A stretch of 64,000 bases of DNA from Leptidea sinapis (Eukaryota > Arthropoda > Insecta > Lepidoptera > Pieridae). Each line of letters begins with the position of its first letter. Positions within the stretch are counted from its first letter, which is position 1. The stretch covers positions 7,502,001-7,566,000 of the forward strand of contig NC_066311.1 in NCBI RefSeq assembly GCF_905404315.1. Direction: 5' to 3'. Below, one piece after another: positions 1 through 11,077 of this stretch. Under the pieces are notes generated by a model. The model had not been told where the DNA came from. It saw nothing but the letters and a program-made list of their open reading frames with translations, and did no database searches. A program made the position numbers and the translations under genes.

Positions 1-64
1 CCAAGAAACGGTCTAACTCTAAAAATAATTTATATGGCAAAACAACGTTTGCCGGGTCAGCTAG
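1..64 (+). mobile_element. Helitron 3' end (partial)
   Basis: The segment ends in GCCGGGTCAGCTAG followed by T. This is the CTRR-type Helitron 3' terminus inserted before a T, and it matches the ends seen near 25304 and 52891. The 5' part lies outside the window. Non-autonomous; no coding sequence visible. Confidence 0.6.
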
Positions 65-580
65 TTTAAAATAAAACCTCCCTTACTCAATTCAAGCCAC
101 CTTTACCCGAACGAGCAACATAGCCTAAAGTAGTTGTTACTTCAAAATCCCTATTTTGATTATAAATATTTGAATTTGAATTAATTAGAACTTATTGTGA
201 TAATTCAAACCCTTACACACAGCGAAGGGCTTTTGAGATGATACAACAAGCGAGGCTAATTTATTGGTTAACCTTCAGGCTTGTGTAGGCTGAACACGAA
301 CAAATTCACCCTATTAGCACGAATTTCTATAGAGGCCCTTAGAGCGCAGAAATGTTATATTTAATATTTACTTTTAAGGTAATGAGTACCTCATTTATAA
401 ATTGTCGAAGTCAGTTTGCTAAATTTTTATGTTACGAATATACGGGTGTCTTAGAGCACATTCGCACTATGTCCGATCAGAGTCCGATCCGTACCCGTGA
501 AAGTAACAATAATAATAAGTTTTTTTTACTATAAACACAAATTTACATTATATTTGTAATTTAGCTTTGGTTAATTTTAG
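65..580. other. Unassigned AT-rich DNA
   Basis: I see no gene, RNA or repeat family here. Short open frames have no recognisable motifs. Confidence 0.5.
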
Positions 581-639
581 AAATATAAGTGTAAGATTAA
601 ATTAAAATATAATATAAACAATTTAATGGTTAACAAGAA

Positions 640-1185
640 TCCCTGTATAAGAAGGCCAAAGATGCCCATTCTTGTCGGTCTTGTGCTATGGAGCACCAGT
701 CTTTTCAGATCATCTTCCCAGCGGGCTAAGGCTTTTTCCCCTTCTCCTCTTGCCTGAAGGTCCTTTCCACTGGGAAACTCTTATGGTCCACCTTCTCCAC
801 GTCCAGGTCTCTCTCCGCTCTCAACGGTCTTCTCGAAGCCAACTCTGCTTTTGATGTATTTGCGGATGGATGGCAGATGATTTTAACAGAGTGCTTATGT
901 TTTTGCGAGAGGAATGGATGAACGATATTTGGATATTTATTAATTGTTAGTTAATTACAGTAAACTTTGTATTAATTAACTATTATTTGTGTAATATGTT
1001 TAGCTTTTCATTTGTAAGTAATAACTTACTTTAATATTGTAATTGGTTTACGCCGTTTTATTAAAATATAAATAAATAAATTCTATCAGCCATTCTCGCT
1101 ACATGTACAGCCCATGCCATTTCCGCTTTTGGGCGAAGGTCAAAGCGTTTGTAGCTTTGGTGATGCCTCTCTTTCGTTGTAATAG
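640..1185 (-). pseudogene. RTE-type LINE C-terminal relic
   Basis: On the minus strand, 1185-1080 encodes a decayed block like the post-RT C-terminus of RTE-type LINEs (KWHGLYMARMAD, comparable to the usual KW.WAGHVARM.D). 860-660 continues with ARWEDDLKR and a decayed equivalent of the final AQDR.EW block. An AT-rich stretch at about 880-1080 separates the two. Frameshifts are present and no full reverse transcriptase remains. The assignment rests on these short motifs. Confidence 0.5.
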
Positions 1186-1990
1186 TACCCGTGAATGTAC
1201 ATGTCTAGAAATCTCGGACCGAATTCGGATATTGCTTACGCACTAGTCTGATCTCTGATCAAATTCCAAGCAATTCAGGGGTACTTTTAGGCGTACGACA
1301 TTTTTCGCCGGAGTCACACCAGAGCATTCACACACACACAAAGTTGACCCAAGAAGTGGAACTATAGTTACTATAATATTTATTACCATTAGAGTCACAT
1401 TTATAGCCATTTGAGAGTCTCAGGTCAATTTCGAAACGCCCAAACATGGGTAGGATTTATCGTATGGATTACCACAATCAGCAGCAGAACTATCCATTTA
1501 TTGATTAGGTACTGTCACATTAGAAACACTTTTGGTATTTTTGCAGATTTTTACAGATTCCGGGACGTGTAACAATTACGGCGTACACAGCACTAATAAT
1601 ATAACATTAATTTATAATACAAAAACATGAGAACTTACATCTTATAGGACGATTAATTACGATTCATATTCTACTCTATAGTTTATAATTACTTGTAAAA
1701 TTTCTTATTCACAATTTTTTGCTTGAAACAATTAAAGGAATCATTAACGACGTCCAGAATTGGATCTGTAAGAGAGTGTAACTAATGAGACACGTAATTA
1801 ATATTGGCTAGAGATCGCCTATTGTTAGCATTGTAAGACGGCGATGCGGTAAACAGCCAATATTTACAAGCCAAAGGAAGATTGGACTTGGATTATGTTT
1901 AATGCAGTAACTAGAATATGTACTTGGAACTTCTCTACAAATATTTTCCAGTAATAAATTCCATGGTACATACCGTAAATAAGGATTAAG
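1186..1990. other. Unassigned AT-rich DNA
   Basis: No supported gene. The 68-codon minus frame at 1808-2014 has no known motif and no gene context. Confidence 0.4.
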
Positions 1991-1999
1991 GAAGCATAG

Positions 2000-2740
2000 G
2001 CACGTAATTTTCACAATGTTTTTGTTCTACGAGAGGACTAAAATACATTTACGTATTTGGGCCGTCACGGGACCAAATATGACGAGTGTCCACGCAAGCG
2101 GACACCCCCTACCGACTAAAAACCTCCTCTATGCTATTAGCTCTGAAGGCTTTTACAGCGACATAGGACGTGGGCTGTGGAGGCCGCAAGACTACGTAAC
2201 AACAGTCGCGGGGCGTCTCCTAAGGAGACTCGAACCTCGGACCGGCTGTGTGCTTGTGGGAAGGAGAGAGAATGAAAATGAAGATGAGATGATGAAAGAT
2301 GAGATTATGAAAGATGAGAAAATGAGAGGTATTCCTCTCACTCGCCGGCGAGTGTGGTGATGTATTGTGTAATGTATGTAAGTGTGTATGTATGTTATTA
2401 TGAATGTATGTATGTATGTTTGTATGTATGTAGGTAGTGTAAATGTTTGTGTTTCTGTCTGTTTGTGGAGTGTGTTTGTGATTTTGTAACTGGTGTGTGT
2501 CAGTCCGTCAGTCAGTCCGTGTGTGAGTGAGTGTGGTGAAATGATTACAGGACGAGGACTAACGTCTCGTCGGGTATCAAAAGAATGTGTGGTGTATCTA
2601 GGTTGTGGGCTGCTGGCCATCGTCAGAGTGACGAGTGCCAGTGGTTTGCGGCGGTTGACCGCGCCTACACCTGCGAATGCGGTGTCTGCGTGTCTATGTC
2701 GTTTGTTTGTGTGGGTGTCGCGTTCGCGATGATGTTGTCG
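2000..2740 (-). repeat. 3' untranslated region of Jockey-type LINE, with TATG-rich simple repeat
   Basis: This GC-richer block lies directly downstream (minus strand) of the LINE C-terminus at 2745-3683. Its 2070-2240 part recurs as diverged copies at about 44178-44280 and 63890-64000, in the opposite orientation on the plus strand. Shared landmarks are a CGGGGCGTCTCC segment, GGAGGCCGCAA, and AGAGCTAATAGCA. A TGTATG-type simple repeat occupies about 2365-2450. The frames here (2192-2620 minus, 2016-2360 plus) look like by-products of low complexity, not genes. Confidence 0.55.
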
Positions 2741-2744
2741 TCAT

Positions 2745-3683
2745 CAGGGTCTACCGTGACGTGACTGGGACGTCTTAGTGGATTAAGACTTTGGTGAAGC
2801 GGAGTGTACCCACATGCCTTCCTAATCAAGTGGTTGGGATGGTTAGGCGCCTTGTCAAAGAAGCGTCGCGAGATGTCTTTAAAGTGTTGAGCTATCGTTG
2901 GAAGCTCAAGGATCGCGGTGAAGGTCCACGTTTCGGCTGAACCACGGGGCTCCGGTTGCCGTGCGCCTGAATTTATTTTGAACTACTTGCAAACGGTGTA
3001 AGTAGCTCGGTCGGGCGTGCGCGAATACGACGCTTGCGTATATGCGACAGTATGGGCCGTACGATGGTTTTGTACATCGTCACTTTGTGTTTGAGCGGAA
3101 GTTTGCTTCGCCCACACACAAGTGGATAAAGGCGACTAAGGACAAATCGGGCTCTATTGCATACCGTATCGATATGTTTCTTGAAGTTCATATTGCGGTT
3201 GAACGTGACTCCTAAGTATTTGTAATCCTTAGGATTACAAATACTTAGGTATGGGTAATACGGTATGGGTGTTTCATACAATTTAAATATGTCGGTCGGT
3301 TGTTTTTTTAGCTCGAATGCTGTTCGCGTCACCAAAGAATACCGCTGCACTCTTGGTGGGGTTCACATTCAATCCGCCATTTTCTGAACCAGTTGCCTAG
3401 TTCATCGACGGTGACTTGAAGCACTTTGATGGTCTTGCTCAAGGTTGAGCGGTTGGAGCCAAAGTAGAGTGCCGTATCGTCAGCGTACCTACTGAGCGAG
3501 CTGGACACTCGGAAACTTGGGAATGTCACTCGTGAAGAGCGAGAATAGAGTGGGAGAGAGGACTGAGCCCTGTGGCACGCCAGACCTGATGGGTCGAGGT
3601 GAGGATAGGGTGCCCTCTACCCAATTTCGTAAGGAGCGATCAGTGAGATAGGCTCGTATGGTGCGCACAAGCCTGTCTGGCAC
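2745..3683 (-). pseudogene. Jockey-type LINE reverse transcriptase, 3' half, frameshifted
   Basis: Reading down the minus strand, 3683-3489 carries RT motif SGVPQGSVLSPTLFSLF. 3529-3329 carries the catalytic SRYADDTALYF and the WFRKWRIE block. 3350-2973 carries KYLGVTFNRNMNFKKHID and the thumb region. 2960-2745 continues with PWFSRNVDLHRD and FFDKAPNHPNHLIRK, typical of Jockey-group ORF2 C-termini. At least three frames are needed, so it is not functional. The endonuclease and N-terminal RT are missing: a 5'-truncated copy. Also seen at 3215-3245 is a short palindrome (AATACTTAG/CTAAGTATT) inside the coding sequence. Confidence 0.8.
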
Positions 3684-3889
3684 TCACAGTTGATACAACT
3701 TGAATACTAAGCCGTTAATCGCCGAAAATCCTTAATAATTAGCTTCACCAATTACCAATTACTGTCATTGTCTTTGCCTTAGGGTATCTGTGCAAGATAA
3801 AAGGGGTGACATAAGCTAAGAATCTCATAAAACGTCACTGGATGGCTTAAATTTGTTGTAATTCTATACTATAATAAATTGGGTGCCAT

Positions 3890-4375
3890 GTCGAGCAAGC
3901 GTATTCCAGATGACTTCGAACCAATGATTAGTACAAAAGAACAGTTTAGCTGACTTGAACCCTCTTGTGTTAAGTTTAAAAAAACCTAGCTTTTTGGGCA
4001 GCTATATAAGTTATTTTGTTTTCATGTGAGTTGATTGTAAGTTCGGAATCGATTAGGTACCAGACCATTGCCACGATCACTATTTCGGAGACTTTGTGTA
4101 GCTGACGAATATTTATTGGTAAGAAGTTAGGATTGAGTGTGTTTTCTTTTTTGCGTACTTTATATATTAACATTTCATAATTTTGAGTGTCATTCCAAGG
4201 TCCGTCAATGACAGACTGCAATAAATGTCCTTGTATGAGGATTGTATTGTATGGGTGTTTATTTTATAAGTCTTTATATCATCAGCAAATTACAGTTAGT
4301 TAGTTTTTAACTGTATCATAAACAAGCGGTAAAATCATCAATGAAAACAAAAAACAGTACAGGACCCAATATGAG
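3890..4375 (-). pseudogene. Decayed LINE RT, downstream half (split by the Gypsy element)
   Basis: Minus-strand translation starts with SHIGP.LF (4375 downward), then FADDIKTYK, the YADD-box equivalent at about 4290. The 81-residue frame 4221-3976 ends in a block (TINSHENKIT) matching the usual RT motif F.SH..KI. The upstream half of the same gene is at 9840-10317 and again at 4994-5471. Together they read through ...SGVPKG then SHIGP, with the Gypsy LTR inserted between. Stops and frameshifts show an old dead copy. Confidence 0.7.
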
Positions 4376-4380
4376 AGCCT
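4376..4380. repeat. Target-site duplication AGCCT of the Gypsy insertion
   Basis: AGCCT occurs immediately outside the LTR at 4376-4380, again at 4989-4993 and at 9835-9839. Removing LTR plus one copy restores the interrupted LINE reading frame across the V-P-K-G-S-H-I-G motif, which confirms the insertion point. Confidence 0.85.
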
Positions 4381-4988
4381 ATGGTCGTTGGGTCAGTAGT
4401 GATATGGTGGTATTGATGGCGATTTAATAAAACTAATTCAATTCTAACACTATGACAGTTTAATATACTTTAACAATTCACACACACATTAAGTAGACTG
4501 ATACACATGAAGTTAAACCATTACAATATAGAAAGAAGGAGAAAACACAGTAATTAGAGGTACAGATATTACGACACGACAGTTGCAAAGTAGGTAAATC
4601 TTATAGACAAGCGACACGGGCTTCGCGGCGAATGATCAAGACACGACTGCTGTACCGGCGCGGGCGCGGGTCGTTGAACGATATTCGTTCTGCGCAGGCG
4701 CAATATTCACCGGTTACAAGCGGTGGATTTCCACTGCACAATACTGAATATTTTATGTGGGATTATTGTTAATATTAATCTGTATGTTTGTGTATAAGTG
4801 TGTTTTAATTAATATAGTTAAGTGTGAATATTAATATTGTAGTTATTGTAGTGTAAGACAATATATATTATGGATAATAATAATTAGTAATAATAAATAG
4901 TAAATAGATAGTAATAACAGTTATGTGTTGTGTAAATGTATGTAGGTATAGTGTACGTAGGTATAGTGTACTGTATGTATCGGCCACA
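4381..4988 (-). mobile_element. Gypsy LTR, in solo-LTR configuration
   Basis: This 608-bp segment matches 9221-9834 apart from a 6-bp indel (GGCTAT present only in the other copy). On the minus strand it starts TGTGGCC and ends CGACCAT. It is flanked on both sides by the same 5-bp duplication AGCCT (4376-4380 and 4989-4993), as a solo LTR would be. It is not bordered by internal element sequence at either end, although truncated pol lies 483 bp away at 5472. A 62-codon plus frame at 4936-5124 is a by-product. Confidence 0.85.
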
Positions 4989-4993
4989 AGCCT

Positions 4994-5471
4994 TTCGGAA
5001 CGCCGGATTGAACAATATTAATAAATATATTAATGTTAGGTTCTACCCATTTACTACTTCGAGCCTATTAAGTAGTAAGAAGGAAACCACTACCACGTGG
5101 AAACAATATTCCGAACAATTCTAACTTATGTAGCAACAAGTTGTGGTTAACCTTGTCAAAAGCGTTATTAAAATCAGTAAAGACTACTATTAATTTGTTT
5201 GCTATGACATACCTCTTCTAAAGCCACATAATTTCATGAGGTGTTTAATATGCTGTTAACATAATGTGTGTACAAAATATTTAAGCACTTTAGAGAGGAC
5301 ATGAGAGAATAATAAGCTTTTTCTTTACGAGAAAATATCAACAGATCAGTTCAATTATACCATATTCATTAAAATTCTTTATTTAAATTTGGTTGAAGTT
5401 GCTAAATTATATATTCTGAATAAATTTCCACTTGCGTTGCTTATTTATGGCGAGAATGTGCTAATTATAGA
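4994..5471 (-). repeat. Second copy of the LINE RT flank
   Basis: By eye this is identical to 9840-10317, at a constant offset of 4846 bp. It encodes, minus strand, the decayed RT block containing GFRRGMS, VFTDFNNAFDKVNHN and SGVPKG. It is host flank of the Gypsy insertion, not part of the Gypsy element, yet it appears on both sides of the gag-pol region. Confidence 0.8.
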
Positions 5472-8058
5472 CCGGTGTAAGGCGGCTGTAAACCACCACG
5501 TACTGTGTCGTCTCTTAAAAATACATGACTACACGAAATAAGGTCTTTGTAGACGAAAATTTTGTCTTTACAGTGACGAGAAGCTGGAATCGGTGTTAAC
5601 TTTGCTGTAAATTGGCGCAGACGAGAGGTGAATCCGAAATATCCGTGCTGTTAAAAGAACCAGCCTGGAAAAATTCTCCAGGAAGGCGTAGTGGCTCACC
5701 ATACACTAGTTCGGCAGAAGATGACTTAAGATCGTCTTTGAATGCACTCCTTATCCCAAGCAGGACTAAGGGTAATGTGTCTACCCAATTACAATCCGCG
5801 TGACACATTATAGCTGCTTTGAGTTGGCGGTGGAATCTTTCGACTAGCCCGTTACAGGCTGAGTGATACGCGGTTGTTCTGCGATGCTTGAATCCGATCA
5901 TTTTTCCAAGATATTGGAAAAGTGACGATTCAAACTGTCGACCACGATCAGTGACAATATCAGTAGGACATCCAAACCTGGATATCCACGATATTAATGC
6001 CTTCCCAACCGTTTCAGCGGTAATATCCACCATAGGTGTTACTTCAGGCCAGCGAGTGAAACGATCCACCGCTGTTAGGCAGTACCGATACCCCTGTGAA
6101 ATGGGCAGAGGGCCTATGATGTCGACATGCACAAAAGCAAATCGAGCGCGGGGAAGATCAAAATTGCCCAATGGAGAAGTAACGTGGCGATGCACCTTTG
6201 CCCGTTGACATGGCACACATTGACGAGACCATTCACGACAGTCTTTGCGTACTCCAGGCCAAACGAATCGCTCGGAAACAAGTTTAGCCGTTGCGATAGC
6301 GCCTGGATGGCTGAGACTATGAAGACTATCGAAAATTTGTCTCCGCAAGTCTTTTGTGACAAAGGGCCTAGGCGTTGTGGTGCTGATGTCACAATAAATC
6401 TCCATGTGAGAGTTTGGAAGCTCCAACTTTTTCAGACGAAGTGAAGAATCTTTCAAAAGTTGAGTCAATTCCACGTCTGACTCTTGCGATGAGGCCAAAA
6501 CATTTAAATCTACTGGCATCTGTAGTTCTTCGACACGCGACAGTGGGTCAGCGACGACATTGTCTTTACCTGATATGTGTCTGATATCGGTCGTAAACTG
6601 TGAGATGTAGTCGAGGTGACGATATTGCCTTGGTGAGCAGTTAGCTTTCCTTTCATTGAAAGCGTAACTGAGCGGCTTATGGTCAGTAAACACTGTGAAA
6701 TGCCTTGCCTCTAGCATATGACGAAAGTATTTAATGCTGTCATATATAGCTAATAGCTCCCGGTCATATGGCGAGTACTTTTGTTGAGAAGGACTCAGCT
6801 TTCTCGAAAAGAATGCGAGAGGTTCCCATATGTCATTTTTGTATTGTTGCAACACTGCACCCATCGCCTGGTCGGAAGCATCTGTTACTAGAGCAAGTTC
6901 CGCCTGACAGTCGGGGTGCGCTAGCAATGCTGCATTGGCCAGACTTTGCTTGCACTCATTGAAAGCTAATAGAGCTTCTCCTGTAATGTCGACAGAATGC
7001 GAATTTTTGACGTTGCCAGTAAGTAAAGCGTTTAAAGGGGCTTGTATGGCAGCTGACTTGGGTAAAAATCTTCTATAGAAGTTGAGCATCCCTAAAAATC
7101 GCCTGAGTTGTCTGACTGGCGCAGGTATGGGGAAGGCTATTATAGCCTGAACCTTAGAATCTATCGGCTTAATGCCAGATGCAGATATTCGATAACCTAA
7201 AAACGTTACCTCTGGTGCACCGAAGACGCATTTTGACGTGTTGACGAGGACGCCGTATTCCTTCATGCGGTTGAATAGCTGATGAAGGTGGGCTTCGTGC
7301 TCGGCTTTGCTCCTTGAAAAGACTAAGTAATCATCAAGGAAACAGTAGCAAAAGTCGAGGCCTCTCGTCATTTCATCAACAAACCTTTGGAAAGTTTGAC
7401 CAGCATTCCTTAGACCAAAGGTCATAAAGGGAAATTCATACAAGCCAAAGGGAGTAGTGATCGCGGTTTTCGGTATATCCTCCTTAAAAACGGGAATCTG
7501 AGTATAGGCCTTCATTAAGTCAATTGTCGAGAAGACAGTACATCCAGAAATAGCGTGGGTGAAGTCATGGATGTGCTGAATAGGATAACGGTCAGTTATG
7601 GTCCGTGAATTAAGCATCCTATAATCACCACAAGGTCGCCAGCCGTTTACCTTCTTGGGTGCAAGGTGTAAGGGAGAAGACCAGGGACTATCAGAGGGAC
7701 GCGCTGTACCATTGCTAAGCATGAGTTCAAACTCATGCTTGGCGATTTTAAGTTTATCCGGTGCCAGTCTGCGAGGGGTACATGAAATAGGAGGGCCGGG
7801 TGTGGTCCTAATGTGGTGTACCGTATTGTGCTTTGGAGACGCAGGCGTACCTGGGGGACGTGTGATTTCCGGATACTTACTCAAAATAGTGTGAAAGCGC
7901 GTGTCGCCTGTTGGAACTTTAACAGAAAACACATTATTATTAGCAATACAAGCATTTGCTGACAAGGTTGTAGTATTGTCTAGTAAGCGTTGATGTCGGC
8001 AATCTACTATTAAATTATAAAAACCAAGAAAATCAACGCCTATACAATAAATCTCCAT
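5472..8058 (-). pseudogene. pol: Ty3/Gypsy pol: RT, RNase H, integrase; C-terminus lost
   Basis: The long frame 8058-5596 (820 codons) encodes in order: the end of the protease region; reverse transcriptase with PPGTPASP, WRPCGDYRMLN, TIDLMKAYTQIPV and an FLDD box (CYCFLDDYLVFS, residue about 245); RNase H (LALVTDASD, PYDRELLAI, FTDHKPLSYAF); and integrase with an HHCC finger (HSLSHPG ... CVPC) plus D, D, E residues in FVHVDIIGP, IVTDRGRQF and GLVERFHR. The frame stops at 5596. Homology to the usual C-terminus resumes in another frame and is cut at 5472 inside the GPY-type segment (LQPPYTG), where the LINE flank begins. There is no polypurine tract and no adjoining 3' LTR. It lies downstream of protease and gag on the minus strand. 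Insertionally recent but not autonomous as it stands. Confidence 0.9.
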
Positions 8059-8345
8059 GGAAAATTGCGCCGTAAGCCTAGATTTAAGTTGAGCTCAATA
8101 AAACCAAATGTATCTATAACAGACCCGTTGGCCGCGGTGAGCTCGAAGTTACTTTTGGCTCGACGTTCACGAAGCGCAGAGAGAGGGTAGACACAAAGAT
8201 CACTGCCGGTGTCCACCAAAAACTGGACATTCATACTGCGGTCGGTGATGAAGAGGCGACCCTTATAAGATGGACAGTCGTTTGTCGCCAATACCGACTG
8301 CCGGCGGCGTTTCCCGCCTTGTTGTAGTCGCATGGTTTCAGGCAC
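8040..8345 (-). pseudogene. Gypsy protease segment
   Basis: The 101-codon frame contains the aspartic protease active-site block FLVDTGSDLCVYP preceded by GRLFITDRS, as in Ty3/Gypsy polyproteins. It overlaps the pol frame, and the usual join around a W-R-F-I-V block is broken by an indel, so protease and pol are in different frames. The start is not a real initiation site; this is an internal piece of the polyprotein. Confidence 0.8.
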
Positions 8346-9169
8346 TTATGCGCCTGTGCTCCGAACTTGCTATGGTACCAGCACACAGGGAACTTGCGAT
8401 AGCTGGATTCTGACCGGTTCCGGTGTCGCGATGATGAGCGGCGACGGTCACGTGGTCTCGAGCGGTCCATAGAATAGCAAGAAGTCTTAGTGTGCTCTTC
8501 CAGCTTAAGAGTCAGGTGCTGAACCATCTTCTTTAACTCCGCAATCTCATCTGACTGGTTCGATGTTACATGGTGACGTGAGCTCATGGATACGGTCTGC
8601 CAGGTCTGCCAGCTGCTCCAGAGATTGGGTTTGTTGTGACGCCAGTACTGTTTGGATATTGTGCGGGAGTCGGTTGGACCACATGGATTTGAGAAAGTCA
8701 TCAGGTACAGAAGGGCCAGCCAAGTCTTGCAAATGTCGCAGAAATTGTGAAGGTTTTCTATCACCGAGCTCCTCGTGCGTCAACAATTGCTTAACCTTTT
8801 TCTCGTGCGAAGCGGATAAGCGCTTAATAAGCTCTGTCTTAATCTTGTCGTACTTATGTTAGGTGGAGGGTTAATAATTACATCCTTCACATGTTTTGCA
8901 AACTGCACGTCTAAATTATTTGTCACATTATAAATAATTTAGACGTGCAGTTTTCCGTCATCAGTAATAAAGTGGCTTAGAAACTGACCTTCTAGAAGTG
9001 CAAACCATAATTCCGGATCCTCGGGTGAAAACGGGGGAACTTTAATTTTTATAATCTGCATTCCTTTATTTTCACGCTCAGTGGAAACGCGCACTCGTCG
9101 AGTTCGTCGCGTTGTCACGTCGTCCTTACGCGAACCAACATCTGTTACAGATTCACTGCTATCACTCAT
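8231..9169 (-). pseudogene. gag: Gypsy gag, broken by frameshifts and an inverted duplication
   Basis: Gag begins with MSDSSESVTDVGS at 9169, shortly inside the primer binding site, and reads the typical PPFSPEDPELWFALLE block. It stops at 8939 where an inverted repeat intrudes. Homology resumes past the hairpin (NNLDVQFAKHVKD), shifts frame near 8855, and continues in the frame 8786-8547 (LTHEELGDRKPSQFLRHL). It shifts again near 8560 into 8764-8231, which carries the nucleocapsid-like CWYHSKFGAQAHKC. At least three lesions make it non-coding. Product would be the structural capsid protein. Confidence 0.8.
8901..8954. repeat. 22-bp perfect inverted repeat inside gag
   Basis: Arms of 22 nt (AAACTGCACGTCTAAATTAT plus TT, and its exact complement) flank a 10-nt loop, GTCACATTAT. 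One arm is native gag codons (NNLDVQF on the minus strand); the other is an inverted copy that introduces the stop ending the N-terminal gag frame. Confidence 0.85.
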
Positions 9170-9202
9170 AGTTGTACCTGGATTATCTGGTATACTTGTG
9201 TT

Positions 9203-9217
9203 CTTCAGGGGTCACCA
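9203..9217 (-). other. Gypsy primer binding site
   Basis: On the minus strand TGGTGACCCCTGAAG starts three bases (AAC) after the LTR end. TGG followed by a tRNA-like complement is the classic minus-strand primer site of LTR elements. The tRNA species is not assigned. Confidence 0.8.
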
Positions 9218-9220
9218 GTT

Positions 9221-9834
9221 ATGGTCGTTGGGTGGCTATCAGTAGTGATATGGTGGTATTGATGGCGATTTAATAAAACTAATTCAATTCTAACACTATG
9301 ACAGTTTAATATACTTTAACAATTCACACACACATTAAGTAGACTGATACACATGAAGTTAAACCATTACAATATAGAAAGAAGGAGAAAACACAGTAAT
9401 TAGAGGTACAGATATTACGACACGACAGTTGCAAAGTAGGTAAATCTTATAGACAAGCGACACGGGCTTCGCGGCGAATGATCAAGACACGACTGCTGTA
9501 CCGGCGCGGGCGCGGGTCGTTGAACGATATTCGTTCTGCGCAGGCGCAATATTCACCGGTTACAAGCGGTGGATTTCCACTGCACAATACTGAATATTTT
9601 ATGTGGGATTATTGTTAATATTAATCTGTATGTTTGTGTATAAGTGTGTTTTAATTAATATAGTTAAGTGTGAATATTAATATTGTAGTTATTGTAGTGT
9701 AAGACAATATATATTATGGATAATAATAATTAGTAATAATAAATAGTAAATAGATAGTAATAACAGTTATGTGTTGTGTAAATGTATGTAGGTATAGTGT
9801 ACGTAGGTATAGTGTACTGTATGTATCGGCCACA
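9221..9834 (-). mobile_element. Gypsy 5' LTR
   Basis: This 614-bp LTR is followed (minus strand) by the primer binding site and gag, and preceded by the target duplication AGCCT at 9835-9839 and the LINE RT flank. It is identical by eye to 4381-4988 except for 6 extra bases near the inner end. Such identity implies a recent event. Confidence 0.88.
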
Positions 9835-9839
9835 AGCCT

Positions 9840-10317
9840 TTCGGAACGCCGGATTGAACAATATTAATAAATATATTAATGTTAGGTTCTACCCATTTAC
9901 TACTTCGAGCCTATTAAGTAGTAAGAAGGAAACCACTACCACGTGGAAACAATATTCCGAACAATTCTAACTTATGTAGCAACAAGTTGTGGTTAACCTT
10001 GTCAAAAGCGTTATTAAAATCAGTAAAGACTACTATTAATTTGTTTGCTATGACATACCTCTTCTAAAGCCACATAATTTCATGAGGTGTTTAATATGCT
10101 GTTAACATAATGTGTGTACAAAATATTTAAGCACTTTAGAGAGGACATGAGAGAATAATAAGCTTTTTCTTTACGAGAAAATATCAACAGATCAGTTCAA
10201 TTATACCATATTCATTAAAATTCTTTATTTAAATTTGGTTGAAGTTGCTAAATTATATATTCTGAATAAATTTCCACTTGCGTTGCTTATTTATGGCGAG
10301 AATGTGCTAATTATAGA
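9840..10317 (-). pseudogene. Decayed LINE RT, upstream half
   Basis: Minus-strand translation, with stops, gives GFRRGMS, VFTDFNNAFDKVNHN, LLLHKLELFGI and SGVPKG: RT fingers and palm of a Jockey/CR1-group LINE. The Gypsy element entered just after VPKG. Homology to the 4994-5471 copy ends at 10317; flanking DNA beyond it is unassigned. Confidence 0.7.
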
Positions 10318-10624
10318 TTTTTTACTTTATTTGCTGATGTCCAAACAGAGCGCGGGATAATTCAAAGTCCCGTACCATGAGTTATATTTTCTTTTTAAAT
10401 CATGCATACAATTTCATAATATGTTCTCTAAGAATATTATTTTTCTCTCGAATCGTCTACAAGTTGTAAATATTTCAAGCATATTTTTCCACTTGACTGA
10501 TATTGAATATTTTGGTATGCGTCCTCCGCTCGTGTATGAAATGAGATTCAGTAAATACTACTCTGCAACTTAACATAAGTTATACAGTAAACAATTTTCT
10601 TATTTTTAAAGTGATATATCTCAG

Positions 10625-10725
10625 TTCTAGGATTAATCATCAACGTGCGGACGGTTGGCTTAGTTAGTTGAGCTTGCTCATGAATGAGCGCTATTTGTGG
10701 TTGCTAATGTTCCTGTCATCGAGAA
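10625..10725 (+). repeat. tRNA-like SINE fragment
   Basis: Contains GACGGTTGGCTTAGTTAGTTGAGC, an A-box-like tRNA half shared with 21025, 43195 and 58255. The 3' half has diverged. Confidence 0.45.
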
Positions 10726-11077
10726 CCTTGCATCATGTTGTTTAATGGAAAATGTTTCAAGAGGTTCCTAACGAGATGCTGGACTAACATGGAGTGCGTA
10801 GTGCAAGATTGATGATCAATCATTGACACCCGTCTGGAAACAAAAGCATCGAAATTTAACGGCACGCATACTAACAAGTATGGTCAATCACTCACCAAAG
10901 TCGCTGGTAGTTTTGCTTCTGGTAATTCAACTACCCGCAACATAACTTTAAAATGGACAAAGATTCTAAGCAATTTGTTTTATAGCCAGGATTCCCTCAG
11001 TCTTCCTGGACTCCTTCTCCTAAGACATAATATTATTAGCTTATAAGTTTAGTAAAGTCTAATCCCCAACTTTACTA

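Noticed and set aside
2192..2620. 142-codon minus frame rich in T, H, I, Y
   Set aside because: It translates the TATG simple repeat and LINE 3' region; composition is that of a microsatellite, not a protein.
4381..5471. The whole 1091-bp direct repeat as the Gypsy LTR
   Set aside because: Its inner 478 bp encode LINE reverse transcriptase motifs and lie outside the AGCCT duplication; the LTR proper is 608-614 bp.
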